This document shows positions 9,361-18,820 of a stretch of 64,000 bases of DNA, in pieces (the stretch's first letter is position 1; the number at the start of each line of letters is the position of its first letter). The notes beneath the pieces are model-generated. The model was not told the DNA's origin. It saw nothing but the letters and a program-made list of their open reading frames with translations, and did no database searches. Position numbers and translations under genes: made by a program. Source of the stretch: Azospirillum canadense (GTDB lineage Bacteria; Pseudomonadota; Alphaproteobacteria; Azospirillales; Azospirillaceae); assembly GCF_025961225.1 (NCBI RefSeq), contig NZ_JAOQNG010000001.1, positions 2,762,001 to 2,826,000 on the forward strand, written 5' to 3'.

Positions 9361-9906
9361 CTAGTCCGCGTCGGTTCCGAACGGCACGATCACCGGTTCG
9401 TGGCCGCCAGCGCGGATGAAGCGGATCAGGTCGTCCGGCCGGATCGCCGTGGTCCGGTCGTTCAGCAGCGGGTGGAAGTTCAGCGGGTCCTGCTCCAGCA
9501 TCTGCTGCTGCAGGACCACGGTCACCCGGTGGTCCCGGTCGTTGATCAGGGAAAAAGGTGTCACCGACCCCGGCCGCACGCCGAGATGCCGCCACAGCCG
9601 GTCCGGAGAGGCGAAGGACAGCCGCGCGGAGCCGATGACCTTGTCGAACCGGTTCAGCTCGATCTGCGCATCCTGCAACGCCACCACAAGCCAGTGCTGC
9701 TCCTTCTTGTCCTTCAGGAACAGGTTCTTGCAGTGGCCGCCGGGCAGCGCGCCGCACAGCTCCCGGCTTTCCTCGACCGTGTAGGCCGGCGGATGGCTGT
9801 GGGTCATGGTCGGGATGCCGAGCGCCGCGAGGTGCTCCAGGAGCTGCTCCGGGCTGGTCGGCAGCGGCGCCCCGGCCGTGCCGTCGGTGGTCAATGCGTT
9901 GTCCAT
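9361..9906 (-). CDS. Prolyl-tRNA deacylase (YbaK/ProXp-type)
   Basis: The 181-residue protein belongs to the YbaK/INS-like editing family that hydrolyses mischarged aminoacyl-tRNA(Pro). Characteristic features are the substrate-binding stretch HCKNLFLKDKKEQHWLVV with its invariant Lys61-type lysine, and the later GVRPGSVTPFSL segment with the GxxPG-like loop. Length and motifs fit free-standing ProXp-ala/PrdX. The ATG at 9906 has only a weak ribosome binding site; the next in-frame starts are far inside the domain. It is transcribed away from the tRNA-Gly gene. Confidence 0.85.
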   Translation of the reverse strand: MDNALTTDGTAGAPLPTSPEQLLEHLAALGIPTMTHSHPPAYTVEESRELCGALPGGHCKNLFLKDKKEQHWLVVALQDAQIELNRFDKVIGSARLSFASPDRLWRHLGVRPGSVTPFSLINDRDHRVTVVLQQQMLEQDPLNFHPLLNDRTTAIRPDDLIRFIRAGGHEPVIVPFGTDAD

Positions 9907-9970
9907 GCTGATGTTTTTAGCCTCGCACCGGAAATTCGTCCAGACGTCCGAAAAAAGTGAAACATGACGC

Positions 9971-9998
9971 TTGCATTGCGTTCGGCGATGAGTATAGT
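9971..9998 (+). promoter_or_regulatory. Sigma70-type promoter of tRNA-Gly
   Basis: TTGCAT (9971-9976) and TATAGT (9993-9998) are separated by 16 bp. They lie about 55 nt before the tRNA, leaving a short 5' leader, as expected for a processed tRNA transcript. Confidence 0.6.
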
Positions 9999-10052
9999 CC
10001 GCCGCACGCCGCCGGACGGCACCGTGAGACGGTCCGAACGGCGATGTGGAGC

Positions 10053-10127
10053 GCGGGCGTAGCTCAGGGGTAGAGCACAACCTTGCCAAGGTTGGGGTCG
10101 AGGGTTCGAATCCCTTCGCCCGCTCCA
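10053..10127 (+). tRNA. tRNA-Gly (GCC)
   Basis: The 75-nt gene folds as a cloverleaf. The acceptor GCGGGCG (10053-10059) pairs with CGCCCGC (10117-10123), the anticodon loop is TTGCCAA with anticodon GCC, and the T arm GGTTCGAATCC is present. The CCA tail is encoded (10125-10127). Confidence 0.97.
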
Positions 10128-10170
10128 GTCTTCCCAAAGGAAGACGGCCGGCCATGAGCCGGTCAAGCAC

Positions 10171-10218
10171 CGCGAAGACAAAGGGCCGGGCCGTTGTGGC
10201 GCCGGCCCTTCGCGTTTT
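10171..10218 (+). terminator. Terminator of tRNA-Gly
   Basis: AAGGGCCGG (10181-10189) pairs with CCGGCCCTT (10202-10210). The stem is extended by CGCGAAG and CGCG after a small bulge, and a run of four T follows. It is 54 nt past the tRNA. Confidence 0.7.
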
Positions 10219-10416
10219 CGGGCATTCCCCTGTTCGGCCGGTGGAGGGCCATCGGCATCCCTGCGCTGCTCTGTCGCAGCACCGGATGTAACGGGGGCAC
10301 CCCGGCGCCGGCCGATGCGTCGCGGCCATCGCCCTTTCAGCTAACGATCAACAACAGCCGGCTGGAGCGCGCCACGATACCGGACGGGCCGATGGCTCTT
10401 TGTTGTGAACCGAGTC

Positions 10417-10432
10417 GCATGCACTTGCATGC
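10417..10432. promoter_or_regulatory. 16-nt perfect palindrome, candidate operator
   Basis: GCATGCA-CT-TGCATGC is a perfect dyad. It lies about 60 nt upstream of the candidate promoter of the RraA-like gene, in an otherwise featureless region. This position would suit an activator or repressor site, but no regulator gene is adjacent. Confidence 0.35.
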
Positions 10433-10489
10433 TTCTCAGCAGACATTCCATTGCATTCGCTTTGACACGCCATCTGCTTGGTAAACGGA

Positions 10490-10518
10490 TTGCGTAATTG
10501 CTTTCGATCCGTTATCTT
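10490..10518 (+). promoter_or_regulatory. Candidate sigma70 promoter for the RraA-like gene
   Basis: TTGCGT (10490-10495) and TATCTT (10513-10518) are separated by 17 bp within the only AT-rich patch of the intergenic region. A start near 10525 would give a leader of about 190 nt. Confidence 0.35.
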
Positions 10519-10712
10519 TAAAATAAGAAACAAAAGGCGCGCAATTCGATGCGGGCTCCGGAACGCGGACCAGGGCGGCCCGCCGTCGAAGCGCCGACCA
10601 GACCGCTGCATCCGTGGCACGCTCGCTGCCGCGCTTTGCCTGTTTGCCCGATGCGCCTGATCGCCCATCACCCGTCCACGCCTCGTTCGCCTGTCGGCAA
10701 AGGTTTCGCCCC

Positions 10713-11477
10713 ATGGGTCTGCAACGGTACATCGTGAATTTCCCGCGCCTGTCACCCGGGCTCCTGGAGGCTTGGCGCGCGGTGCCGAGCCGCGTCGTGG
10801 CCGACGCGCTGGGGTGCGGGCACAGCGTTGCGCCGGACATCCGGAGTTGCGCGCCGGGCGTGCGCCTGTGCGGGCAGGCCCGCACGGTCGCCCCCATGCC
10901 CGGCGACAACAGCGTCCTGCTGACCGCCTGCAGCCTGGCCCAGCCGGGCGATGTCGTGGTGGTCGGCGGCGCCGGCCTGGAGTCCGTGGCCGTGGCCGGG
11001 CAATGGGTGGCGCGCAGCGGCAAGTCGCGGGGGCTGGGCGGCTTGGTGATCGACGGCGCCGTGCGCGACCTTCCGGAAATCCGCGGCATCGGCTTCCCGG
11101 TCTTCGCCAAGGGCGCGGTGCCGCGCGCCCCGCACAGAGCGGTCGGCGGCAAGATGGACCTGCCGGTCATGGTGGGCGGCGTCGCCGTCAGTCCCGGTGA
11201 CCTGCTGGTTGGCGACGACGACGGCGTGGCCGTTGTTCCCTTGCTGGCGGCGGAGGCGCTGAGGCAGTGCCAGGATTGGATGACGCGGCCGATCCGTCAC
11301 CCGGAACGCCAGCTTCCCGAACGCACGGTTGCGGAGCGTGCGTTGCCGGAAGGCCTGATCCTTGAAATCGGGGCCGCGCAGCGCCCCCACCCGGCTCCGA
11401 TCGAGGCCGCCCTGCCGCTGCTGACAGCCCTGGCGCTTCCCGATCCGGACGCCTTCGACCACCCCGCCCTGCGCTGA
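10713..11477 (+). CDS. RraA-family aldolase/decarboxylase-like protein
   Basis: The 254-residue product belongs to the RraA / 4-hydroxy-4-methyl-2-oxoglutarate aldolase family. The fold signature GQARTV near residue 55, GDVVVVGGAG at 79-88, and the catalytic GLVIDGAVRDLPEI are visible. Arg118 and Asp119 correspond to the active-site Arg-Asp pair. These enzymes act on branched 2-oxo diacids from aromatic breakdown or on oxaloacetate. A C-terminal extension of about 70 residues goes beyond the minimal fold. The ATG at 10713 is preceded by AAAGG; in-frame starts upstream give an unlikely N-terminus. It has its own promoter region and stands alone. Confidence 0.82.
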   Translation: MGLQRYIVNFPRLSPGLLEAWRAVPSRVVADALGCGHSVAPDIRSCAPGVRLCGQARTVAPMPGDNSVLLTACSLAQPGDVVVVGGAGLESVAVAGQWVARSGKSRGLGGLVIDGAVRDLPEIRGIGFPVFAKGAVPRAPHRAVGGKMDLPVMVGGVAVSPGDLLVGDDDGVAVVPLLAAEALRQCQDWMTRPIRHPERQLPERTVAERALPEGLILEIGAAQRPHPAPIEAALPLLTALALPDPDAFDHPALR

Positions 11478-11498
11478 CCGATCAGACCCTTCCGATGG

Positions 11499-13619
11499 TC
11501 ACGCGTTGCCCATGGTCTGCGTCAGGGCGCTCAGCAGAACGGGCGGCGTTACCGGCTTGTGCAAGACGCTGATCCCGCTGGCTTCCGCCTCCCGGATGCG
11601 CTCGGGCGCGGTGTCGCCGGTGATGATGATGCTGGGAATGGCGCGGCGGTAGAGATCGCAGACGTCGCGGATCGCCTCGGTCCCCGTGCGCCCCTCGCGC
11701 AGGCGGTAGTCGGCGAGGATCACGGCGGGCGGCCGCTCCCGCGCGGCGAGAAGGCGGATGGCCTCGTGCGCCGATTCCGCCGCGACGACCTCGAACCCCC
11801 AGCTTTCCAGGACGGCGCGCAGGCTGGACAGGACGACCGGTTCGTCGTCGATCAGCACGATTACGCCCCGCCCCGCGCCGTCGCCCGCCACGACCGCGCT
11901 TCGCTGCGTCGCCGGGCGCAGGCGGACGGTGGCCTGCAACGGCACCTCGACCCAGAAGACGGAGCCGCGCCCGTGGACCGACCGCACGGACACCCGGTGA
12001 CCGAGCAGCCGCGACAGCCGTTTCACGATGGCCAGTCCGAGCCCCAGCCCCTTCTCCCGATCGCGCTCCGGGTTGCCGATCTGTGTGAACTCCTCGAAGA
12101 TTTCCTCAATATGGCCGGCCGGGATGCCGATGCCGGTATCCCAGACCTCGACGCGCAGAAGGTCGCCGCGGCGGCGGCAGCCGACCACGATGCGGCCTTT
12201 CCCCGTGTAGCGCACGGCGTTGTCCACCAGGTTCTGGACCATGCGGCCGAACAGCGCCGGGTCGGTCCGCACCAGGGCGTTGCTCGGCACCACCGTCAGC
12301 CGGACCCCTTTGGCGGCCGCCAACGTCGTGTAGCTGACGCGCGTGGTCGCCAGGACGCTGTCGACGGGGAAGATCATCGGCCGCACCGTCACCACGCCGG
12401 CGTCGAGCTTCGAGATGTCGAGCAGGCTGTCGAGCAGCGTCTTCAGCGCAGCCACCGCCACCTCCATGTCGTCCACCATGGCCCGCGCGGTGCCGTCGGG
12501 CAGCTGCGAGGTCAGCGCCGCGGTGAAGAAGACCAGCGACTGGACGGGCTGGCGCAGGTCGTGGCTGGCGGCCGCCAGGAACTTTGTCTTGGCGACGCTG
12601 GCCCTCTCGGCCTCGTCCTTGGCGGTGCGCAGGTCGGCGTCGGCCCGCTTGCGCTCGGTGATGTCGCGCACGGTGCCGGCGAAGATGCGCCGGCCGGCCA
12701 GGAAACCCTCGCCCACCGCCAAGTCCATGGGGAACGTTTCACCGTCCTTGCGGCGTCCCTCCACCTCGCGCCCGATCCCGATGATCCGCGGCTGCGAGGT
12801 GTTCAGGTAGTTCTCCAGATAGCCGTCGTGCGCCTGCCGGTAGGGGGCCGGCATCAGCATGCTGACGTTGCGCCCCAGCACCTCCGCCGCGCTGTAGCCG
12901 AAAATGCGCTCCGCCGCACGGTTGAAGCTCTCGATGCGGCCACGGTCGTCGATGGTGATGATGCCGTCCACCGCCGCCTCCAGGATGGCGCGGTTCTTCG
13001 CCTCGCTGTAGCGCAGCCGCTCCTCCGTCTCCCGCCGGATCGAAATGTCGCGCACGATGCCGGCGAACAGGCGCTCCCCGTCCACGACGGCGCCGCCGAC
13101 CGCCAGATCCATGGGAAAGACGTGGCCGTTCTTCCGCAGCCCCTGCACCTCGCGCCCCTTGCCGATGATGCGCGCCTCGCCGGTCTCGCGGTAATGCGCC
13201 AGGTAGCCGTCGTGGGCCGAGCGGTAGGGCTCGGGCATCAGCATGCTGACGTTGCGCCCGACGACTTCCTCCGCCGGGTAGCCGAAGATGCGCTCCGCCG
13301 CCGTGTTGATGGAGCGGATGACGCCGGTCTCGCCGATGATGACGATCCCGTCGACGGCCGCGTCCAGGATCGCCTGCGTCAAGGTGCCCGGCCTTTCGGA
13401 ATCCGGCGATTCGGTCGCGGGCGGTTCGGGGGAAAGGGAGTCGAACGGAAGCGGGGGGGAAGCGGACGAAACGGGAGGGGCGGCGGATTCGATCAGGACG
13501 GGCTCTTCGGGCGGCTTGTCGGCGACCTCGGATAATCGGCGGCCACGAAGAAGCCATCCAGCGGCACCGGAAGCCAAGGCCACGGCGGCGATGACGAGGA
13601 GCCCGACGGAGGCATCCAT
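11499..13619 (-). CDS. Hybrid histidine kinase with two FixL-like PAS domains
   Basis: The 706-residue protein has one N-terminal membrane helix (about 6-24) and a proline-rich linker. PAS1 (about 82-193) and PAS2 (about 208-321) precede the HisKA with His353 in ASHDLRQPVQ, the HATPase (QNLVDNAVRY, DTGIGIP, GLGLGLA), and a C-terminal receiver with phospho-acceptor Asp637 and Lys688. Both PAS domains keep the FixL haem signature: HDGYL with His136 or His264, and exactly 20 residues later GxGR with Arg156 or Arg284, as in FixL His200/Arg220. An O2- or gas-sensing kinase is inferred. The ATG at 13619 follows GGAGGG. No separate response regulator is adjacent. Confidence 0.9.
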   Translation of the reverse strand: MDASVGLLVIAAVALASGAAGWLLRGRRLSEVADKPPEEPVLIESAAPPVSSASPPLPFDSLSPEPPATESPDSERPGTLTQAILDAAVDGIVIIGETGVIRSINTAAERIFGYPAEEVVGRNVSMLMPEPYRSAHDGYLAHYRETGEARIIGKGREVQGLRKNGHVFPMDLAVGGAVVDGERLFAGIVRDISIRRETEERLRYSEAKNRAILEAAVDGIITIDDRGRIESFNRAAERIFGYSAAEVLGRNVSMLMPAPYRQAHDGYLENYLNTSQPRIIGIGREVEGRRKDGETFPMDLAVGEGFLAGRRIFAGTVRDITERKRADADLRTAKDEAERASVAKTKFLAAASHDLRQPVQSLVFFTAALTSQLPDGTARAMVDDMEVAVAALKTLLDSLLDISKLDAGVVTVRPMIFPVDSVLATTRVSYTTLAAAKGVRLTVVPSNALVRTDPALFGRMVQNLVDNAVRYTGKGRIVVGCRRRGDLLRVEVWDTGIGIPAGHIEEIFEEFTQIGNPERDREKGLGLGLAIVKRLSRLLGHRVSVRSVHGRGSVFWVEVPLQATVRLRPATQRSAVVAGDGAGRGVIVLIDDEPVVLSSLRAVLESWGFEVVAAESAHEAIRLLAARERPPAVILADYRLREGRTGTEAIRDVCDLYRRAIPSIIITGDTAPERIREAEASGISVLHKPVTPPVLLSALTQTMGNA

Positions 13620-13869
13620 TCCACGCCCTCCTGCCCCGAAAGCGGCGGTGCCGCCCGACGAATGTCCAAACAATATCCTACAGTCGGCCATGGACATACG
13701 GCGCCACAACCCCTCCGTAAGTTATAGACCGGATCTCTTCGGATCAGGCCCCACGGCCTGTTGCCAGGACCGGCAAATCCGCTACCCTCCCCCCATGTGA
13801 CCGAGCAGAGTGTGACCGAGCAAAACCGCCCAAACAAAACCAGGGCGACCACAGGGAAGGGATCGAGCG

Positions 13870-16800
13870 ATGGCTCTCAGGGCCGAACAGCTCAAGGACG
13901 AGCTGACCGAAGAGGTCGTGCGTCAGGTGCGCGAGCGGCTGGGCCGCACCCGCGCAGCACCGGCGGAACGGTTCGTGCGGCAGTTCTACGACAACGTGCC
14001 CCCTGACGACATCATCCAGGCCTCGGCCGAGCAGCTCTACGGGGCGGCGCTGGCCATGTGGCAGTGGGGCCAGCAGCGTGACGCGGGCCAAGCCCCCGAG
14101 GGGAATGCCCCTGGGAGAAAAGCAAAGGTTCGCGTCTACAACCCGCGCGTCGAGGAGCACGGCTGGCAGTCCCACCGCACGGTGGTGGAGATCGTCAACG
14201 ACGACATGCCGTTCCTGGTCGACAGCGTCACGGCGGAGCTGAACCGCCAGGGGCTGACCGTCCATCTCGTCATCCACCCCGTGGTGCGGGTCAAGCGCGA
14301 CGACGCCGGCCAGCTGACCGACCTGTACGAGCCCGCGGCGGCGCCGACCGACGCGTCGCCGGAATCCTTCATGCATGTTGAGGTCGGCGCGGTGCCCGAC
14401 GGCGAGGCGCTGACCCGCGCCCGCGAGGGGCTGGAGCGCGTGCTCGCCGACGTGCGCGCCGCCGTCGCCGACTGGCGCGCCATGCGCGCGACCGTGCGCG
14501 AGGCCATCGCCGAGGCCGACGCCGCCCGCACCGCCGTCACGGCGATCCCGGCCGAGGAGGTCGAGGAGGCCAAGGCCTTCCTCGAATGGGTCGACGACGA
14601 CCACTTCACCTTCCTGGGATACCGCGAGTACCGCTTCGGCGACGCCGCGGACGGGACGGAGCCGCCGCTGGGCCTCGTACCGGGCAGCGGGCTCGGCATC
14701 CTGCGCGACGACGCCGTCACTGTCTTCGACGGCCTGCGCAACTACGCCACCCTGCCGCCGGACGTGCGCGACTTCCTGCGCAACCCGCGCGTCCTGATGG
14801 TCACCAAGGGCAACCGCCCCTCGCCGGTGCACCGCGCCGTGCCGATGGACGCCGTGCTGATCAAGCGCTTTGACGCCGACGGCCGGATCGTCGGCGAGCG
14901 GCTGGTCGCCGGCCTGTTCACCTCCGTCGCCTACAACCGCAGCCCGCGCGAGATCCCGTACCTGCGCCGCAAGGTCGCCGAGGTGATGAGCCTCGCCGGC
15001 TTCGACCCGCAGGGCCACGACGGCAAGGCGCTTCTGCACATCCTGGAGACCTACCCGCGCGACGAACTGTTCCAGATCCAGCCGCAGGAGCTGTTCGACA
15101 TCGCCATCGGCATCCTGCACCTGCAGGAACGCCAGCGCCTGGCGCTGTTCGTGCGCAAGGATCCGTTCGAGCGCTTCGCCTCCTGCCTGGTCTATGTGCC
15201 GCGCGACCGCTACGACACCACGCTGCGCCGGCGCATCCAGTCGATCCTGGAAGCCGCATACAACGGCACCTGCTCCGGCTTCACTACGCAGCTGACCGAG
15301 AGCGTGCTGGCCCGCCTGCACTTCATCATCCGGACGGAGCCGGGGCATGTCCCGGCGGTCGACGCCGCCGAGCTTGAGGCGCGGCTGGTGCAGGCCGCCC
15401 GCGGCTGGGACGACCACCTGCGCGACGCCCTGCTGGAAGCGCACGGCGAGGAGGAGGGCGGCGCCCTGATCCGCCGCTACGCCGACGCCTTCCCGACCAG
15501 CTACCGCGAGCAGTTCAACGCCGAAACCGCCGTCACCGACATCGAGCGCATCGAGAAGGCGATCGCCCAGGGCGGGCTCGGCATCAACCTATACCGCCCG
15601 CTGGAGGCGGAAGAGGACGAGCTGCACGTCAAGATCTACCACGAGGGCCGGCCGGTCCCGCTGTCCGACGTGCTGCCGATGCTGGAGCACATGGACCTGA
15701 AGGTGATCACCGAGGTGCCCTTCGAGGTGACGGTCGCCGGCCACGCCGCCCCGGTGTGGATCCACGACTTCACCGCGCGCAGCCAGAACGGCCTGCCCAT
15801 GGACTGCGCCATGGTGAAGGAGAAGTTCCAGGACGCCTTCGCCGCGGTCTGGGACGGCCGGATGGAGGACGACGGCTTCAACCGCCTGGTGTTGCGCGCC
15901 GGGCTGACCGCGCGCGAGGTCACGGTGCTGCGCGCCTACGCCAAGTACCTACGCCAGGCGCGCATCGCCTACGGGCAGGACGTGGTGGAAAGCACATTGG
16001 CCGAATACCCGGCCATCGCGCGCAAGCTGACCGCCCTGTTCCACGCCCGTTTCGACCCGGCCCGCCAGGTGCCGAACGACCCGGGGCTGGTGACTGAGAT
16101 CGAGCGCGCGCTGGACGGCGTGAAGAACCTGGACGAGGACCGCATCCTGCGGCGCTTCCTCAACCTGGTCTGCAACACGCTGCGCACCAACGCCTATCAG
16201 GCCGGGGCGGACGGCAAGCCGAAGACCTACATTTCCTTCAAAATCGACAGCAGCCACATCGATGAGCTGCCGCTGCCGCGCCCGATGGTGGAGGTGTTCG
16301 TCTACAGCCCGCGCATGGAGGGCGTGCACCTGCGCGGCGGCAAGGTCGCCCGCGGCGGCATCCGCTGGTCCGACCGGCGCGAGGATTTCCGCACCGAGAT
16401 CCTGGGCCTGATGAAGGCGCAGATGGTCAAGAACACCGTCATCGTGCCGGTGGGATCCAAGGGCGGCTTCGTGGTGAAGCGGCCGCCGCCCGCCAGCGCG
16501 GGCCGCGAGGCGGCGCTGGCCGAAGGCATCGAGTGCTACAAGACGCTGATGCGCGGCCTGCTGGACATCACCGACAACCTCGACGCCGGGGGTGCCGTGG
16601 TGCCGCCGGCCGAGGTGGTGCGCCATGACGGCAACGACCCCTATCTGGTCGTCGCCGCCGACAAGGGCACGGCGACCTTCTCCGATATCGCCAACTCGGT
16701 GTCGATCGACTACGGCTTCTGGCTGGGCGACGCGTTCGCGTCGGGCGGCTCGGCCGGCTATGACCACAAGAAGATGGGCATCACCGCCCGCGGCGCCTGG

Positions 16801-18750
16801 GAATCGGTGAAGCGCCATTTCCGGGAGCTGGGGCGCGACATCCAGACCCAGGACTTCACCGTCGTGGGCGTCGGCGACATGTCCGGCGACGTGTTCGGCA
16901 ACGGCATGCTGCTGTCGAAGCACATCAAGCTGCTCGCCGCCTTCGACCACCGGCACATCTTCCTCGACCCCGATCCCGACCCGGCGCGCGGCTGGGAGGA
17001 GCGCCAGCGCCTGTTCGACCTGCCGCGGTCGTCCTGGGCGGACTACGACGCCGGGCTGCTGTCCAAGGGCGGCCGCATCTACGACCGCGCCGCCAAGTCG
17101 CTGGAGCTGACGCCGGAGATCCGCGCCCGCTTCGGCATCGAGAAGGAGCATGTCACCCCGCAGGCGCTGATGCAGACCCTGCTGAAGGCCGAGGTGGACC
17201 TGCTGTGGTTCGGCGGCATCGGCACCTACCTGAAGGCGTCGGAGGAGAGCAACGCGGAAGCCGGCGACAAGGCCAACGACGCGCTGCGCATCGACGGCCG
17301 CGACGTGCGCGCCAAGGTGATCGGCGAGGGCGCCAACCTGGGCGCCACCCAGCGCGGCCGCATCGAGGCGGCACGGCACGGGGTGCGGCTGAACACCGAT
17401 GCCATCGACAACTCGGCCGGCGTGGACACCTCCGACCATGAGGTGAACATCAAGGTCCTGCTGAACGACGTGGTCGCCCGCGGCGACATGACGATCAAGC
17501 AGCGCGACCGGCTGCTGGCCGAGATGACCGACGAGGTGGCCGGGCTGGTGCTGGCCGACAACTACCTCCAGACCCAGGCGCTGACCGTGGCCCGCGCCCA
17601 GGGTCCCGACGCGCTGGAGGCGCAGGCCCGCTTCATCCGCACGCTGGAGAAGTCCGGGCGCCTGAACCGCGCCATCGAGTACCTGCCGGACGAGGAGGAG
17701 CTGTCGGCCCGGCTGGCCGACCGCGAAGGCCTGACCCGGCCGGAGCTGGCGGTGCTGCTGGCCTACGCCAAGATCACGCTGTACGACGACCTGCTGGCGT
17801 CCGACCTGCCGGACGACGCCTTCATGGCCGACGACCTGACCCGCTACTTCCCCAAGCCGCTGCGCAAGACCCACGCGGAGGCCATCGCCCGCCACCGGCT
17901 GCGGCGCGAGATCATCGCCACCAGCGTCACCAACAGCCTCGTCAACCGGACCAGCCCGACCTTCGTCAAGGAGATGATGGAGAAGACCGGCATGGGCCCG
18001 GCCGACGTGGCCCGCGGCTACGCCATCGTGCGCGACAGCTTCGGCCTGCGGTCCCTGTGGACCGGGATCGAGGACCTGGACAACATCGTGCCGGCGGCGT
18101 TGCAGACCAGCCTGATCCTGGAAACGGTGCAGCTGATGGAACGGGCGGTCGCTTGGTTCCTGACCAGCTGCGGCCAGCCGCTGGACATCGCGGCGGAGAC
18201 GGAGGCCTACCGGCCGGGCATCGAGGCCCTGCTGGGCGGGCTCGACGCCTTCCTGGACGCGGAGGAGGCGGCCCGCCTGTCGGCGCGCGTGGCGTCCTAC
18301 GCGGACCAGGGCGTGCCGGCGGATCTCGCCCGCCGGATGGCCGCTCTGCCCGTCCTGGCGGCGGCACCCGACCTGGTCCGCATCGCGCGGCGCACCAAGC
18401 GCGACGTGTCGGCCGTGGCGGCGGTCTACTTCATCCTGGGCCGCCGGTTCGGGCTGGAATGGCTGCGCGACAAGGCGGCGGCGGCGAAGGTCGACAACCA
18501 CTGGCAGAAGCAGGCGGTCGCCGCCTTGGTGGATGACCTGTTCGCCCACCAGACCGCGCTGACCGTCCGCGTGCTGGAGACGGCCGACCACCTCCCGGCC
18601 GAAGCCCCGGTGGACGGGTGGATCGCCCAGCACCGCCCGGTGGTGGAGCGGGTCGAGCAGCTCCTGTCCGAACTGCGCACCCAGCCCAACGTCGACCTCG
18701 CCATGCTCGCCGTCGCCAACCGGCAGCTGCGGGGCCTGACGGCGGGGTAA
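13870..18750 (+). CDS. NAD-specific glutamate dehydrogenase, 180-kDa class
   Basis: This 1626-residue enzyme interconverts glutamate and 2-oxoglutarate plus ammonia with NAD, feeding glutamate carbon into the TCA cycle. It is full-length for the large GDH class. N-terminal ACT-like and helical regulatory segments occupy roughly the first 700 residues. The catalytic domain follows, with GGIRWSDRREDFRTEILG near residue 831, the Lys-bearing VPVGSKGGFVVKR soon after, and the nucleotide-domain segment LLWFGGIGTYLK near 1112 followed by VIGEGANLG. The ATG at 13870 follows GGAAGGGA. Symbols gdhB or gdhZ are used in other species. It is monocistronic and ends at a strong terminator. Confidence 0.97.
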   Translation: MALRAEQLKDELTEEVVRQVRERLGRTRAAPAERFVRQFYDNVPPDDIIQASAEQLYGAALAMWQWGQQRDAGQAPEGNAPGRKAKVRVYNPRVEEHGWQSHRTVVEIVNDDMPFLVDSVTAELNRQGLTVHLVIHPVVRVKRDDAGQLTDLYEPAAAPTDASPESFMHVEVGAVPDGEALTRAREGLERVLADVRAAVADWRAMRATVREAIAEADAARTAVTAIPAEEVEEAKAFLEWVDDDHFTFLGYREYRFGDAADGTEPPLGLVPGSGLGILRDDAVTVFDGLRNYATLPPDVRDFLRNPRVLMVTKGNRPSPVHRAVPMDAVLIKRFDADGRIVGERLVAGLFTSVAYNRSPREIPYLRRKVAEVMSLAGFDPQGHDGKALLHILETYPRDELFQIQPQELFDIAIGILHLQERQRLALFVRKDPFERFASCLVYVPRDRYDTTLRRRIQSILEAAYNGTCSGFTTQLTESVLARLHFIIRTEPGHVPAVDAAELEARLVQAARGWDDHLRDALLEAHGEEEGGALIRRYADAFPTSYREQFNAETAVTDIERIEKAIAQGGLGINLYRPLEAEEDELHVKIYHEGRPVPLSDVLPMLEHMDLKVITEVPFEVTVAGHAAPVWIHDFTARSQNGLPMDCAMVKEKFQDAFAAVWDGRMEDDGFNRLVLRAGLTAREVTVLRAYAKYLRQARIAYGQDVVESTLAEYPAIARKLTALFHARFDPARQVPNDPGLVTEIERALDGVKNLDEDRILRRFLNLVCNTLRTNAYQAGADGKPKTYISFKIDSSHIDELPLPRPMVEVFVYSPRMEGVHLRGGKVARGGIRWSDRREDFRTEILGLMKAQMVKNTVIVPVGSKGGFVVKRPPPASAGREAALAEGIECYKTLMRGLLDITDNLDAGGAVVPPAEVVRHDGNDPYLVVAADKGTATFSDIANSVSIDYGFWLGDAFASGGSAGYDHKKMGITARGAWESVKRHFRELGRDIQTQDFTVVGVGDMSGDVFGNGMLLSKHIKLLAAFDHRHIFLDPDPDPARGWEERQRLFDLPRSSWADYDAGLLSKGGRIYDRAAKSLELTPEIRARFGIEKEHVTPQALMQTLLKAEVDLLWFGGIGTYLKASEESNAEAGDKANDALRIDGRDVRAKVIGEGANLGATQRGRIEAARHGVRLNTDAIDNSAGVDTSDHEVNIKVLLNDVVARGDMTIKQRDRLLAEMTDEVAGLVLADNYLQTQALTVARAQGPDALEAQARFIRTLEKSGRLNRAIEYLPDEEELSARLADREGLTRPELAVLLAYAKITLYDDLLASDLPDDAFMADDLTRYFPKPLRKTHAEAIARHRLRREIIATSVTNSLVNRTSPTFVKEMMEKTGMGPADVARGYAIVRDSFGLRSLWTGIEDLDNIVPAALQTSLILETVQLMERAVAWFLTSCGQPLDIAAETEAYRPGIEALLGGLDAFLDAEEAARLSARVASYADQGVPADLARRMAALPVLAAAPDLVRIARRTKRDVSAVAAVYFILGRRFGLEWLRDKAAAAKVDNHWQKQAVAALVDDLFAHQTALTVRVLETADHLPAEAPVDGWIAQHRPVVERVEQLLSELRTQPNVDLAMLAVANRQLRGLTAG

Positions 18751-18784
18751 GGGACGGTCGCGGCAGCACCGCTGACGGACGAAG

Positions 18785-18811
18785 GGCGCGGCCACCGTGG
18801 CCGCGCCTTTT
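18785..18811 (+). terminator. Terminator of the NAD-GDH gene
   Basis: A perfect 10-bp GC-rich stem (18785-18794 with 18798-18807), a 3-nt loop and a T-run follow the GDH stop by 34 nt. The convergent oxidase gene ends 10 nt further on. Confidence 0.85.
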
Positions 18812-18820
18812 CCTTACCCG

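Larger units (their letters stand above)
10128..10712. other. Intergenic region between tRNA-Gly and the RraA-like gene
   Basis: This 585-nt stretch holds the tRNA terminator, a 16-nt palindrome at 10417-10432, and an AT-rich patch at about 10480-10540 with a candidate promoter. Open frames within it lack ribosome binding sites and protein-like sequence. No small RNA was identified, although the long leader before the aldolase gene leaves room for one. Confidence 0.5.

Noticed and set aside
15949..18795. 948-codon open frame antisense to the NAD-GDH gene
   Set aside because: It is a by-product of high G+C and third-position bias in the GDH gene; the protein has no motifs and no RBS.
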